64,000 nucleotides of DNA, from assembly GCF_028389875.1 (NCBI RefSeq), contig NC_084663.1, positions 98,073,190 to 98,137,189 on the forward strand, written 5' to 3'. The notes below the pieces were generated by a model. That model was not told the DNA's origin. It searched no databases and was given only the letters and a program-made list of their open reading frames with translations. The DNA comes from Rhea pennata (taxonomy: Eukaryota; Chordata; Aves; Rheiformes; Rheidae). Below are positions 37,944 to 49,300 of the stretch, piece by piece (the stretch's first letter is position 1; every line of letters starts with the position of its first letter). Made by a program: the position numbers and the translations under genes.

Positions 37944-39420
37944 GACCAATTCTAGAGGAATGTTGTTATGAGCAGATGAAGTCCCAGCCTCAAAGGCCGG
38001 TTAACGAGCTACAGGTATCTTTATTTTTTAACTTGATTTTGGGTTTCCAAATTAGGGCATGTTGGTGTGTCTCAGAGTCTTATGCTTATCCTGTGACAAT
38101 ACATAACAAAAATCTTCATGCTGCTTATCACAAAAATTACCATGCCTCGATTCATCAGTGAAATTAAGTACAGACTTGGCCCTTTGCTTAGTCTGGGTCA
38201 TTAATGAGGGAGAAATACAGGTAGCTCACTTCCATCTATATGGCACAATAAAGTTCAGTCACAAGCATGCAGAACAGGCTAAATTAAGCCTGCAGCTACA
38301 CACTTGCCTTACATAAGGAATTAGTTTTATTTATTCTGGTCACCAATCAAACAAAAATATGGGTCAAGTCCCATGACAAGCATTTATTTGATTGACACTC
38401 TTCTGCCCAGCACAAAATCTGTATGCCTCAATAAAAGAAAGAAGTCTGACTGATTTGTATTTTGTTCTTGAATTACTTGGCTCCCTAAAAACAAGCAAGC
38501 TTCAACTAAACTTTTTCTGTAATTGAAGCATTCATAGTACCAATTCCTGTGCTGTTTTCCATGCACGTAAGGAGTGACTTCAGCCTCTCACTTCCCCAAG
38601 ACACTTCCAGAGGGCACCTAGACACTTGTTTTCATAAAACTCACAAATAAGTTCCTATATCAAATGTGTTTTTTCAAGCAAAATTGCACATCAAGAGAAG
38701 CAGAGGAAACAGACACAGCATAGATTTCATACTGGAAAACAGATTATACATACAGACAAGATTTCATCTTTCTAGACAGACAAAGTCTGTGAAAAATTTT
38801 CTTACTAATGACTGGATTCTAATAAATAGAATGGTGGAAAAAAAATACAGGCCAAAAATGTCTTGCATTCCAAGGAGCAGGAACAAATAAAATACCCCTT
38901 TTCCAACAGAGAATCTTTCTGATGATACATTGATGAATTTTTCCTTACACTATCACTACCCTAAGAACACGAGTCACTTAAAATTAAGGTACATGGGTCT
39001 GGTTTTTCTGCTGCCACAGCTTAATTGTGTACTTTCTGCACGTTCATTTACAGCTAATTTTAGGAAACTTCAGTCATATAATGCATGCATATATACACAA
39101 AGCCTTAGATATAATTTTAAGGCAAACATTACTCCTGGATGTTAAATACAAAGAGAATTTTCTTCTAGGTGGAGTCTACCAATCAGATGTGCTATGCCTC
39201 CCTTAATCACAGTATCAATGGAAAACGCAGAAAACCAAGGAGAAAGAAAGAGTCCTCATTAGAAGACAGGCCATCTAAACCCACCACTGTGCCTTCCAAA
39301 GTCAGCATTTATCTCAATAGTGAGCAGCTAGCTGCTGAAAACACAGCAGAGGCAGAAGCCATTCATGATGATCCCATCAGATTAATGGGTTTGATTCATA
39401 CTACGAAGGAGAGCATTTGA
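32452..39420 (+). CDS. TRAT1: TRAT1 (TRIM), T-cell receptor-associated transmembrane adaptor 1, complete coding region in 5 exons
   Basis: Coding exons are 32452-32557, 34242-34278, 36189-36250, 37956-38014 and 39169-39420. All introns are GT-AG, phases close exactly, and the total is 171 residues (human protein about 186). The product has a very short extracellular end with Cys3, one hydrophobic membrane span (about residues 7-27), a basic KKKR stop-transfer segment and an acidic tyrosine-rich tail. Visible motifs are YGNL at 60-63, YEQM at 73-76, YASL at 97-100, a basic GKRRKPRRKK stretch, and a C-terminal IHDDPIRLMGLI block very close to human TRAT1. Known family role: a disulphide-linked homodimer at the T-cell plasma membrane that associates with the TCR/CD3-zeta complex, influences TCR surface level, and recruits PI3-kinase p85 through the phosphorylated YxxM motif. 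The N-terminal Cys fits the dimerising Cys of the family. The identification is firm; only the 5' untranslated end is uncertain. Confidence 0.95.
34242..34278 (+). CDS. TRAT1: TRAT1 coding exon 2
   Basis: A 37-nt exon, phase 1 to 2, between TTTTCTAG and CAAG|GTAGG. It encodes AKIYEDYEDCSP, an acidic tyrosine-containing segment just inside the membrane. The human sequence is divergent here, so support comes from splice sites and phase rather than conservation. Confidence 0.85.
36189..36250 (+). CDS. TRAT1: TRAT1 coding exon 3 (YGNL motif)
   Basis: A 62-nt exon, phase 2 to 1, between CTATTCTAG and TTTTAG|GTAAGC. It encodes SYDNYYTEDDPVYGNLSQDIL. The YYxEDxPxYGNL pattern matches mammalian TRAT1 closely. 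YGNL is a YxN-type SH2 docking site (Grb2-like). Confidence 0.93.
37529..37670 (+). repeat. tRNA-headed SINE with CR1 3' tail
   Basis: The 5' part (about 37529-37602) is tRNA-like. It has an A-box region TTAGCTCAGCTGGTTAGC, an anticodon arm whose 7-nt loop reads CTGTTAA, and a B box GGTTCAGTCCC. The overall D-arm and anticodon-stem wording resembles tRNA-Ile; the loop triplet itself is GTT. The 3' part (from about 37603) matches a CR1 LINE end: GATTAGATGACCTCCAGAGG, then TCCCTTCCAGACTTACC and TATGATTCTATAA. This head-tail architecture is that of CR1-mobilised SINEs known in passerine birds (TguSINE1-type). Assignment to a named family needs alignment. It lies in TRAT1 intron 3 in sense orientation. 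Confidence 0.8.
37901..37938 (+). repeat. T38 homopolymer at the TRAT1 exon 4 acceptor
   Basis: Thirty-eight uninterrupted T, then ACTTTGACCAATTCTAG and the exon. It serves as an extended polypyrimidine tract whose last T is 17 nt before the exon. Confidence 0.95.
37956..38014 (+). CDS. TRAT1: TRAT1 coding exon 4 (YEQM, PI3K p85 docking)
   Basis: A 59-nt exon, phase 1 to 0. It encodes EECCYEQMKSQPQRPVNELQ; CYEQMK is identical to the mammalian YxxM segment that binds PI3-kinase p85. The acceptor (AATTCTAG) is preceded by a run of 38 T at 37901-37938. The donor is ACAG|GTATCT. Skipping this 59-nt exon would shift the frame. Confidence 0.93.
39169..39420 (+). CDS. TRAT1: TRAT1 last coding exon (YASL, conserved C-terminus, stop)
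   Basis: The acceptor TTTTCTTCTAG ends at 39168. The exon is in phase 0 and runs 83 codons to TGA at 39418-39420. It encodes QMCYASLNHS, the basic GKRRKPRRKK stretch, a variable Ser/Pro/Lys-rich spacer and the conserved IHDDPIRLMGLIH end. The codon at the exon start is GTG (Val), which is internal and not an initiator. Confidence 0.95.
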   Translation: MESTNQMCYASLNHSINGKRRKPRRKKESSLEDRPSKPTTVPSKVSIYLNSEQLAAENTAEAEAIHDDPIRLMGLIHTTKESI

Positions 39421-40165
39421 AGTGGATTCATGAAGCAAGTATGTAATCGTAAAGTGAGATCTGCTCATTCATTCTGGAGGAGCAATGAATGATTATAATG
39501 TCCTGGCAAACAGACATATCAATGGTGTAAAATGGGTAAGTTAAGTGTTCAAACTGTCTTCCCTACCACTTTGAAGGACCCATGCTTCCAAAGGTGTTTT
39601 GGATGGAGTTGTAGGTGCTGGTATCTCAGAATTTGACAGCATTGAGCTAGTATTTATTCCAGTAAAGTTTAATCCTTTGTTTCAGAGAACCATGGGCAAT
39701 TCCTATTTCAGTCAGTCCCAAAATACCCACTCAGGTTTTTGTAGAGCTCTAACACAGTTTCACTGTTCTTCTACCTAAGTTTTAGCAACATGGTTTTAAC
39801 AACACACTTTGGAAACACATAGGGTTTCACATTTGCACAGCTAAAGATTTGGTTGATTTTTCAATTAAAAACTGTTCTGCTCATCAACATTTTGTACTTT
39901 CCCATTGTGACTGGTCTACAGCAATATGACAATACATCTAAAGCTAATCAGAGAATAATTTAACTTGTTTAAATTAGTACTTGTACATCTTGCAAAATTT
40001 AACACTATCTTTATACACCTTTAGTTTCCTTTTGTGAACAATACCAGAATACATCTCAAATCTTGACTCCTCTACTAACATAATGCTGTATTCAACCATA
40101 TTCAACAGTTTGTAAAGATATTAGCAAATGATCTGTAAAAATAAAACTCACAGGGAGGATTTTTT
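39421..40165 (+). other. TRAT1: Probable TRAT1 3' untranslated region
   Basis: Non-coding, AT-rich sequence directly follows the stop and reaches the first AATAAA at 40140-40145. Further AATAAA hexamers at 40802-40807 and 40916-40921 could give longer 3' ends. The extent is an inference from these signals. Confidence 0.5.
40140..40145 (+). promoter_or_regulatory. Poly(A) signal AATAAA, first after the TRAT1 stop
   Basis: A canonical hexamer about 720 nt after the TRAT1 stop, followed by a CACAGGGAGGATTTTTTCC stretch that could serve as a downstream GU/U-rich element. Confidence 0.5.
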
Positions 40166-42181
40166 CCTTCCAATATTATAACTAACATTTAAATTGGTAC
40201 TGGGTTTTATGTTGTCATTTTTAACAAGTATCTTAAGAAAATAGATCTTTTTATTTCCCCAAATAACACAGTGTTCACATTCATCTTTAGACTTTAACCT
40301 CATCAGATGATAAACTTTCATAGAGAGAATTCATTTTTATGCAATACATTCTGGAAGTCATTATGTAGCAGTAGCGTGAAACAGTAACACTGTTGGTGTA
40401 ACATGCATGCCTCCAGGTGTCAGTTTTGTCTTCAGAGAAAAAGATATTGGGGCCTTTAAAATCCACATAGAGTGTGTTGCCACAGAGCTCAAGAGCACAT
40501 ACACAGCCCTGAGAGCATTTAAGGTCCTAAAGGAGAACTAGCAGTCTTGAGAACAGTCACAAAACAGAAAAAACACCTTTGTGCAAAGGACCAACACCTG
40601 TTGTAAAAGCAGAAGTAGCTGGACATGTTCAGAAATGTAGCAAATTTATGAAGGAAAAAAGTCACTGTAAAAGAAACAGACTAACTGCCATTGAAAAAGC
40701 AGCAAAAAGTACTTTTGGAGAATCAGTAGAAGAACACTTTAATGGAGCATTATATTAAACTATTCTTCAGACTGAAATCTTAAGTGAAGGGTGGGGCAGG
40801 AAATAAACCCAAAGCTATACGCTGAGACATCAGAGCATGAAGCACTACTATCCTAATTTGACTGAGTTGGAATTATTTATAGCCTCGTTCCATACTGGCA
40901 ACAAAGTAAAGACAAAATAAAATACACATCAATAGCCTCACCTATCATGACTGTTTGAATAGTATCAATGATATCCAAAATATTTATACAAGTATTTCAA
41001 TTTAGCAGACACACCAATCACATACAATATTCAAACCCTCTGAGATGACTGAAAAAAGTAAAGGCTTTCTTGAACAAGCTCTCAAGCAAATTGATACTCT
41101 TGGATTTGTGCTTGTTTTTCATAATTTTCATAACAGCTTGTGTAGCTTTTTTCAAGAACAGCTATTTCCCAAGTTTCTCACAACACTTGCACTGTTGGCT
41201 ATGCTCTTCCTCTAAAAATTCTAAGGTCAAACAGCTTCAACAAGTTATTTGAATTCAACCTGATCATTAGTTTAACAGAAACATTTCTCTCACTGACTGC
41301 ACATTTAACAACAAGCATGCTTAATAAGGTTTGGGCCCAATTAACGTCTTCTATATTTTTAGTCTTCGTTGTTAAGTCCAGTTATCTATTTACACCAATT
41401 TTCAGCAGCTGCTTTTCCTTGCAAATTATTTTGCTGAAGAGGATGGTACTTTCTGTAAATATTCTCCTTCGATTTATACTTCCTTTCTAAACCTGATCAC
41501 AGCTTTCATTAAGTTATTCACTGTGGTTCTCACAGCCTCCACTTCTGAATTAACTTTCGTGGTTCATCAGCTCTTTCTAAGGCACTTCTAATGCTCTTAC
41601 AGTCCAGATATAGCTTTCCTCCATGAACTGTGAGCAGCCCAGCAATTATTCCTCCAGTTCTTTATCATTTCTTTGCTTAAAAATTTCTTTAGTTCAGTTA
41701 TTTAGGTGATCATTTTCAAACGACTGAATTATTCCAAGAAAGTACATGTTCAGTCTTGCTCCTTCATGTCATTCAGAAAGACCTACAGAACCTTTTATGC
41801 ATTACCTAACAAATTCTTAACATACAAAGTTCCAGAAATAATTACAAGACAAAAAGGAATGATGAGTACAGATTTATGCTGTCTCAGTAACCTGTTTTTA
41901 GAACATACCATACCCCCTACACTTTTTTTTGGGGGTAAAACAATACAGTGTGAAACCGTTTTTATTAAAAGAAAGCTTAGCATTCATTCAGTTATCAAAT
42001 ATTCAATAGAACAGTGAAGCAAGTAACAGTAGAGAAGAGAAAATATGATGGCAGAAACAAAGGCTATTTAGAATGGAGGAAGGACAGAGATCGAAAAGAA
42101 GACATAGTAAGTAATAGCATTAATAATACCATTAAATTATCATAGGACTAACACATTAGTATACTCTCCAGCAGTCTTGAC

Positions 42182-42224
<43 letters not shown>

Positions 42225-42544
42225 GGGTCCTCCAGTGGAGGATCAAATGCCAAAAACAGAGTTCCTTGCTATTGCTAGCATCAAAAAGGTGCCCATGAGA
42301 TGAGCTTATTTGTCTTCCAGCACCTCAAGGTTTGTCAAAAACTACCTCTTAAAATTTTAAGTTATTTGCATAGATGGAATGAGCTACTTCTATGTTCTTT
42401 AAATAAATCTAGTTTCCCATCTGGGTAACTCTTCATTCTGTTGCTGCATAGAAGTCCTCTCTAGAGTCAAACATGTCCAGAAAGAATTCTCATATACTCT
42501 TAAGTTACCTTAGAATAGAAAAGATTAATGGGGTTATGTAAGTT
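40166..42544. other. Intergenic stretch between convergent TRAT1 and HJURP
   Basis: AT-rich, with later AATAAA hexamers on the + strand at 40802 and 40916 and a run of 38 A at 42185-42222. No gene seen. Confidence 0.6.
42185..42222. repeat. A38 homopolymer
   Basis: Thirty-eight uninterrupted A between GACATT and GTGGGTCC. I see no SINE, LINE or processed gene body upstream of it, so it is listed as a simple repeat rather than a retroposon tail. Confidence 0.9.
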
Positions 42545-42739
42545 CTCAGTATGGGTGTCTGAGTACTGGAACAGGTTGCCCAGAGAGGTTGTGGAGTCTT
42601 TATCCTTGGAGATACTCAGAAGCCGTCTGGACACAATCCTGGGCAGTATGTTCTAGGTGACTCTGCTTGAGCAGGGAGGTTGAACTAGATGATCTGCAGA
42701 ATTCTCTTCCAGCCTGAACCATTCTATGATTCTGTATAT
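42545..42739 (+). repeat. CR1 LINE 3' fragment (+) between TRAT1 and HJURP
   Basis: Contains CTGGAACAGGTTGCCCAGAG, AGGTTGTGGAGTC, GTTGAACTAGATGATCTGCA and the terminal CCATTCTATGATTCTGTA. It is diverged from the other copies. It lies just beyond the HJURP poly(A) signal, antisense to HJURP. Confidence 0.9.
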
Positions 42740-42779
42740 TGTGTCAGGTAGAACTTGGTAAGAATATAAAACAATATAA

Positions 42780-43319
42780 ATATCAAATCCATTTGTGTAT
42801 TTTATTGAACAATCATCTTTGAGCTACTTGAAAAATTAAACATTAAAATTACACACCAGGCATGTTACAAGTCATAGTGTATAATACTGCATTTAGATCA
42901 TCTAGGCCCATTTAGATTTTTTTTCATGCGCTTAATAATATCACCTGTATAAAACAGGCATAGGTAGGAATTCAGGCAGAGACAGAGCTTGTTAATACCT
43001 TATTACTACTACACAAAATATCAAAGCTTACCAGTAGATAAAAAAAATAGCAAAGATCACAAAATCTATTATTATAAACACTACTAAATACAGAAATCAA
43101 ACTTAGGCATAAAAAGGAACCCTGATTCTTGCAAATACCTGATGAAACTGGAGAGGTAAGAACTGCTTTTCAGAAGGGATGAAGTAGCTCCTGGAGCTTG
43201 CTTTATATTACAGGGAAGTATAAATCAGGATCAATTGTATATTAATTTTCCTGCTTACTAAGAGTTGTGGTTTCTTAATTAAAATATTTAAATTACAATT
43301 CATAATTGATTTTTAAAAG
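42780..43319 (-). other. HJURP: Probable HJURP 3' untranslated region
   Basis: AT-rich non-coding sequence runs from the stop to the minus-strand AATAAA at 42801-42806. The cleavage position near 42780 is an estimate. Confidence 0.5.
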
Positions 43320-46300
43320 TTATAAAACAATGTTTTCTCTGTAGCAGTCCATGAATGCTCCTTCATGAGTTTTGATTAGGAAGTCCTCCAATGGAATGCT
43401 AGGATTTCTGTCTTTCCCATCAGTGTAGCTTAGTTTTCTGGATACCCTATATAAAAAAATTTGTTTAGATCATAAAGTTAAAGTAAATTAAAGAACACTA
43501 TGCTTGTTTACTGGTTAGTTTACAATAAACAGAGTGAAATTGAAACAAACTGCCCAAGCAAGATATCTGAACATCTTGATGTGACTTGCAGCAGGCTTCC
43601 TTGCCTGCATGCATTCAACTGAAGTGGAAACTCCTCATCTTGTCACTTTAACATCTCGGTAATGCTACTACATTAACCTAAATTATGTTAGCACAAATAT
43701 CTATTAACAGTGTTGAGATGCAGTTGCTGAATATATTCACAAATAGCAGCTAATGAAAGTTATGTTGCTGCAAGTGAGAACACAATCATTTCTTTGCTGT
43801 TAGTGAAGAAATTGCAACATGTTTTTTTGTGTTTGTTTTAAACCATTGTGGTTTACATCTGAAAATTAGGTATAATGGTATAGTCATATGAGAACATTTA
43901 CACAAAGCTACAGAACAGTTTATTAGTTAAGGATGTTTCTGAAATACCTCTTTTCATAATCAGCTTCTGGATGAAGATGGACAAGTTCCAGACAAGACAA
44001 AAATATTCTCCCCCCCCTTTCACCCTCATGACTATTCATTATAACATGCAGCATTTTCTCACCTGGTTTAGGCATAGAACTTCCAAGTGCTCAAGAGTCA
44101 GTAAAGAGCAGCATCACTCCTTGGATGTTTACAGCCATAAAAGTCTAAGAATATGAAAGCCTATGCCTAAGGAAGCTTGGTCCATTTAGATTACAAATTA
44201 AGAAACATGTATTTGTGTAATTAAGAAACAAAGTAGTAGATTTTACTCTAGATGGTTTGGGAAGAAAGCACTCACTGAAACCTTGATTTCCTGCTCTCTC
44301 CCAAAGTTTTTTACTCACAGGCTTTAAGAGGAGGAAACTCTTTCTGTTCTTCAAAACAATTCAGTAATCTCATAGGCAGACAGAGGAACATAAAGGAGGA
44401 GTAAGTGTAAATTCAACAGCTGAGTAAAAATTCACATAGCTAAGTGTTAAATGAGCATACTCAACATCACGGAAAGGTCCTTCTATACTCAGTTTCCTGC
44501 CAATACTCCTCTGTATCAAAAATAATCTTAATGCAATCTTTATTAATATCATTTCATACTTGTAATATAAATGTTTAAGTTTTAATTTCATCTTTGCTTA
44601 AACTGACTTTGAATAATTTAGCCTCTTTCCAGTTATGATCTCCATACAGATGCCTTCAAAACACATTCAGTCTTCTTTTGAAATTCTAACCTGAACATAG
44701 TCAGAAAAATTTGATACTAGCTGTACGATCATCTCAAGCATAGGGAAAACATCTTCCTGACTGAACTTGGAAAGGTAACGCATCTTGGGGTCCCAAACCA
44801 GATTTTTTGACAAAACTAGGCTAAGGTTTTTGTATCACAGAAATGTTTCAGAAAACAAAAGAATGTTTAGTGAACTTTGAATGCCTTTTTATTCTGCTGC
44901 CTACAAAATTAACTCTTAATTCATAATCTAAGGGATCTGAAGTTCGAGAAGTCTTCATAAGCAAAATAAGAAAAATATACGAGTAAGCCATCATCCAGGA
45001 AGCTAGAAGGAATGCTCTTTGAGATGTAAATACTCTGCTGATAGTGATAAAAAGTAACAGAACATCCTGGGTCCATTCCTAAGAGATCCACTGCTGGTTT
45101 GGCACAGAGCAAGAACACAGATAAATATGCCCACCTGGACAGGAGTTGATTTTTGAAAGCCATTTAAATGGCAACATACTGCACTCTCCAGATCTTAAGA
45201 ACCGAAGAGGACTTGTCAGTTCAAATACATAGCCAGAACCAGAGCAATTTTGCAGTTATGTCATAGCTAAAATGAAAAGCATCTCTATAATGAATGCAAA
45301 ATAAGTGCTAGAGTGACTATTCAACAAGGCTAATCGTAGCAACTTCTGTTTGTTGGCCATCCATGCTGGACTCTGGCTAGTTTTCTCCAGAAATACTTGC
45401 CTCCCAGTGTTCAAGTCTGTAGGTTTTATTAGCCTGGGCTCTCCCAAGGATCCGAGTTGATTTTCATCATACTAGTATACACGATGCAGGACTGTAAGCA
45501 TCAGCCTCCGTGCCTACAAAGTAGATGTAGAACACGCAAGAACTTGGTTTTAAATTTCTTTAATAGAAACTCCAGAGGCACTTACTTGTGGTGATATTTC
45601 TGTGCGCTTCTGCGAAAGGTGTAATTCTGCAGTGTACTAGGCTTGTCAGAGTGGGCATCCGCAATTCCAGACTCTGCTGATGAAAAATAACAGGATGAAA
45701 TGGGCAAGCATGATGTGTGGTACCATAGGCATCACAGTATGTTGTTAAAATATTAGCCTAGTAAGACAATCGTAATCACTGTATTTTAAATCAGCAAGAT
45801 CCTTTATGAAAATATTTTAATGTCAAAGGTTGTAGCAAAACGGAATTTCAAATCAAATTCAAAAGCATGGTATATATTTAAGTATAAAGCTAACTTTCTT
45901 CAAAGTGCTTGTAATTTATTAGCTTTAGAAGGATATAAGTAGTTCACGATTATGTACAGGTCAAGGAAGAAACTGTTGATATCAGAAAAAATGCAATTGA
46001 TAGAGTACAATTTCCTACTGAATATTTACATATAGAAAGTAAATGTAACAATAAGCTTCATAGAAAAAAAGTAGAGAGCAAACCAGCAGATAAACTAGCA
46101 GATAACAACCAGTAAACCAGTAGATAGCAGGAAAATTCCTAGTTAACAAACAGAAGAGTAGTCAACATGTGATCCAGGAAGTTATTTTCTGCTTAGATTC
46201 CTTACTTATTAATGAAATATAAACACATCCAATTATTACTGAGAAAGAAGAGCTATCATCTCAATGGGAGTCTGCAGAGGAAATCTATAGATTCATCCTT

Positions 46301-49300
46301 TAAATAAGGACTTGTGGGGGCTAAAATACTAGTTCAGAAAGCCTCTGAAACTAACCTTGCAGAGAAGTACGAGGACCAACAAGAAAGGTGTTATCTGGAG
46401 AAGCATGAAATCCAGAGTCCTGAAAATAAAACAACAGGTTACATCAGTAGCAGAACCTCCAGTATTACTTCACAGCTTATGCTAGAAGAAATGACTGGAA
46501 ACTTGGAACTAAGGCCTGATTTAAAACTTAAAAAATCCTAATGATTGCAATGCCTTAATTGACAGGGCAGTTTCCTCACATAGAATTTGAGGATCCAGGA
46601 GACCCGATACAGATTACATTCGAACTGTTTTACAAAACACACACACGCTACCAAGAAAAAAAGATCAGAATAATGTTCTGACTAGTTTAAAGACCTTCCA
46701 ATGCCAACCTCTTTTTTTAAGCCTTTCTCCAAATTTCAGCAAAATATTACACAAATTTCTTACAAGGTCCTTCAATACCTGACTCAGACAGTTATGACTG
46801 TCATTAAAGCTGGAATTATTGTCACTGCATGTGCTTGCAAAAGTTGTGCCAACTGTCTGAAGATTAACATTTTTCCTGCAAGAAATCTGCTGATATACTG
46901 TTGGAGGAAAATAATGTTCAGGTATATTTCTCAGTCGCTTTACAGGTGAAGAAAGCAGATCATTCTGAACATTTGCTAGTCTTTTAACTCTGGGAATTGC
47001 AGATAAAGTTCGAATAGGTGAGTTAACAAGAGCATTTACTGTTTCAGACATCTGTATTACTTCATATTTCATGAAGTTAGAAGCTCTCTGAAGCCCAGGG
47101 ATTTTTGGAACACTATCACCACACAATTTCTGATAAACCTTCTCAAAGGCTCTGTCATACTGCATATTGGATGTCACAGAATCACTAAATTTATTCTTCA
47201 TTAATCTTCCTTTCTCCTCAAGCTTCCGTGAGCTTGAAGGCAGTTTTGTCAATGCCAAAGGCTTTTGAATTTCTTTGGAAGACAGTTTGCAGTAGAGTTC
47301 TTCAAATGCATCTTCATATTTCTGAGTCTTTGAGGGACTCAGATTCACAGGCAAAGAAGAAAATGAGTGGCTGCGCTGCAGAGAAATTTCCCTCTCAGGA
47401 ATATTTATTTCAGGATTTTTGAGTAAGGTATTCAATGTTCTTTTAAGAGAATTGTTTTTAACTGGTGCAAAAGTGTTACCATCACTACTGAAATTGCAAA
47501 TTGATGAGCACAATCCTGAAGTATCATCAAAAGGAAAGTGAATTTTTTGAGTTTTGCTCTCTTTTACCAGATGAAGCGCTGCTGACCCTGAGCTGACAGC
47601 AGATGTTATAGAAGGGTAATGTGAAGAACATTTGTAAATCAATTTTTCACTTTCATTGCATTTTGAATTCTTCAGTGCAGCAGTAGTCCGTAATGGATTT
47701 TCAACTAGAAATGTCGCTCCCATTCTAGCCATAACGTTAGGAAGAACAGTCTGGTCAGAGACATTTTGGCCTTTCCCAGATGCTGGATAATGTTCTAAAT
47801 TTGAATCAGAGCAGTCTGTTATCATTTCATTTGCATCATTGTGAGAATAATGCACCAGGCGATTTAAATTATTGAAGGAACATTTGTTATCACAGTTTTT
47901 AATTGCATTATTTCCAAAACGTAGATTCTGGACATCTTCGTTACTACTGGTGCATAAGCTGGGCAGGGCTCGCTTCAATTTAAGTGGTTTGAATCCTTTT
48001 ATTTTCTCTACAGTTACATTGAGCTTTAGTTTTCTAGAACGCCATCTTTTGTGTCTATAGTGTCCAATTACATATTCAGATACTTTTCTCTGAAAACACT
48101 TTCTCATAAGTCTTGTTAGTGTCTCTACCATCCCTGGATACAAGTCTCCAAGTGTTACATTACTCCAGGAGCATTCCTCATCTGCAGACTGGTATACTTC
48201 CAAGATACTATCATAACAAGTTTCATTCACTTCTGGAACAGGTTGACGCCTGGGTACAGTTATTGTATTTGCTGAAGTAGGAACACCAGGCAAATGTAAC
48301 TGGAAACATCTAGATGAAGAATACTCATTTCCAAACCCTGATTTCTTTCTGCAAACAGTGGCTTGGTTGCCTGTTAAAAAACAAACAAGTCAACCACATA
48401 AAAACAGACAAAACTTTAACAACATATCCAGTAATCTATTACATGACTTAGAATCAATGGCATGTGGTATAGATATTCTTTATAAAATAGCAAATTTCAC
48501 TACATTTTTGCCTAGCTAAACGGGTGATTAACACACAATAGACGAGGAAAAAGAAAAAAAAGTTTTCTTAACCATTTTGAATTAATATAGACAAGACAAC
48601 TAAAATATATTGGGGAAAAAATATTTTAAAATAATATTTAGAAATAAGATTCATTGCAGGAACAGATTGCTGCCTTTGCTCTAACTTCTGATCAAGAGGC
48701 ACAGCTTCATCCTACAGGTTTTGTTATTGTATTTGCATATGATGTGGAAGTTTTGCACTTGGCTAATACCAATGCAACTTTCCTTGTGCTAAAGCATGCT
48801 GAAGATAATGCTCATTGGAGTGTTTAATGCATGAAATATTTACATCAAAACTCCACCTAAGTTCTTCAGAATCAAGTCTGGAGAGCCTTTGGAGGAAGAA
48901 AGTTTACTACATAAGTACCACTTTGACCGCCAAAGACTTACCCATCAGACAAAAAGCCACTCAATATATTCCTTTCATTTAAAATAGAGTAAACCCACAA
49001 AATTATGTTTTAGTGTAATTGAGCTTAATTCTCCCATATTCTGCAAGCAGATGTTTTTCCTGGGACTGTTTTTAGTAGAGTAGCTGTTTCTACTTACACA
49101 AGCTGCTTACTTATTTTTCAAATACATTTTACCACAAGCAAAAATCAGATCTCTCCAATGTCTCTTCAAGAATCCAAACTCCTGTATTTTTCTGTTGGCT
49201 AAAGTGTCCATATGTTCAATAAATTAAACACTTATTTTTAAAAAATAAAACATGCTAAATAACTAATATATTTGACCCCACACTCAAAAGATTTAGTTGT

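Larger units (their letters stand above)
32558..39168 (+). other. TRAT1: TRAT1 introns 1-4
   Basis: Introns are 32558-34241, 34279-36188, 36251-37955 and 38015-39168. Intron 3 carries the tRNA/CR1 SINE and the T38 tract, both annotated separately. Intron 2 has a pyrimidine/C-run near 34890-34912. I see no further coding exon or known repeat in the rest. Confidence 0.8.

Noticed and set aside
42140-42222. A38 as the tail of a processed pseudogene
   Set aside because: No gene-like or retroposon body upstream and no target-site duplication seen by eye.
46665-46763. Continuation of the large HJURP frame to a stop at 46665
   Set aside because: A good donor (CTT|GTAAGA) precedes it, and three downstream exons continue the frame with matching phases.
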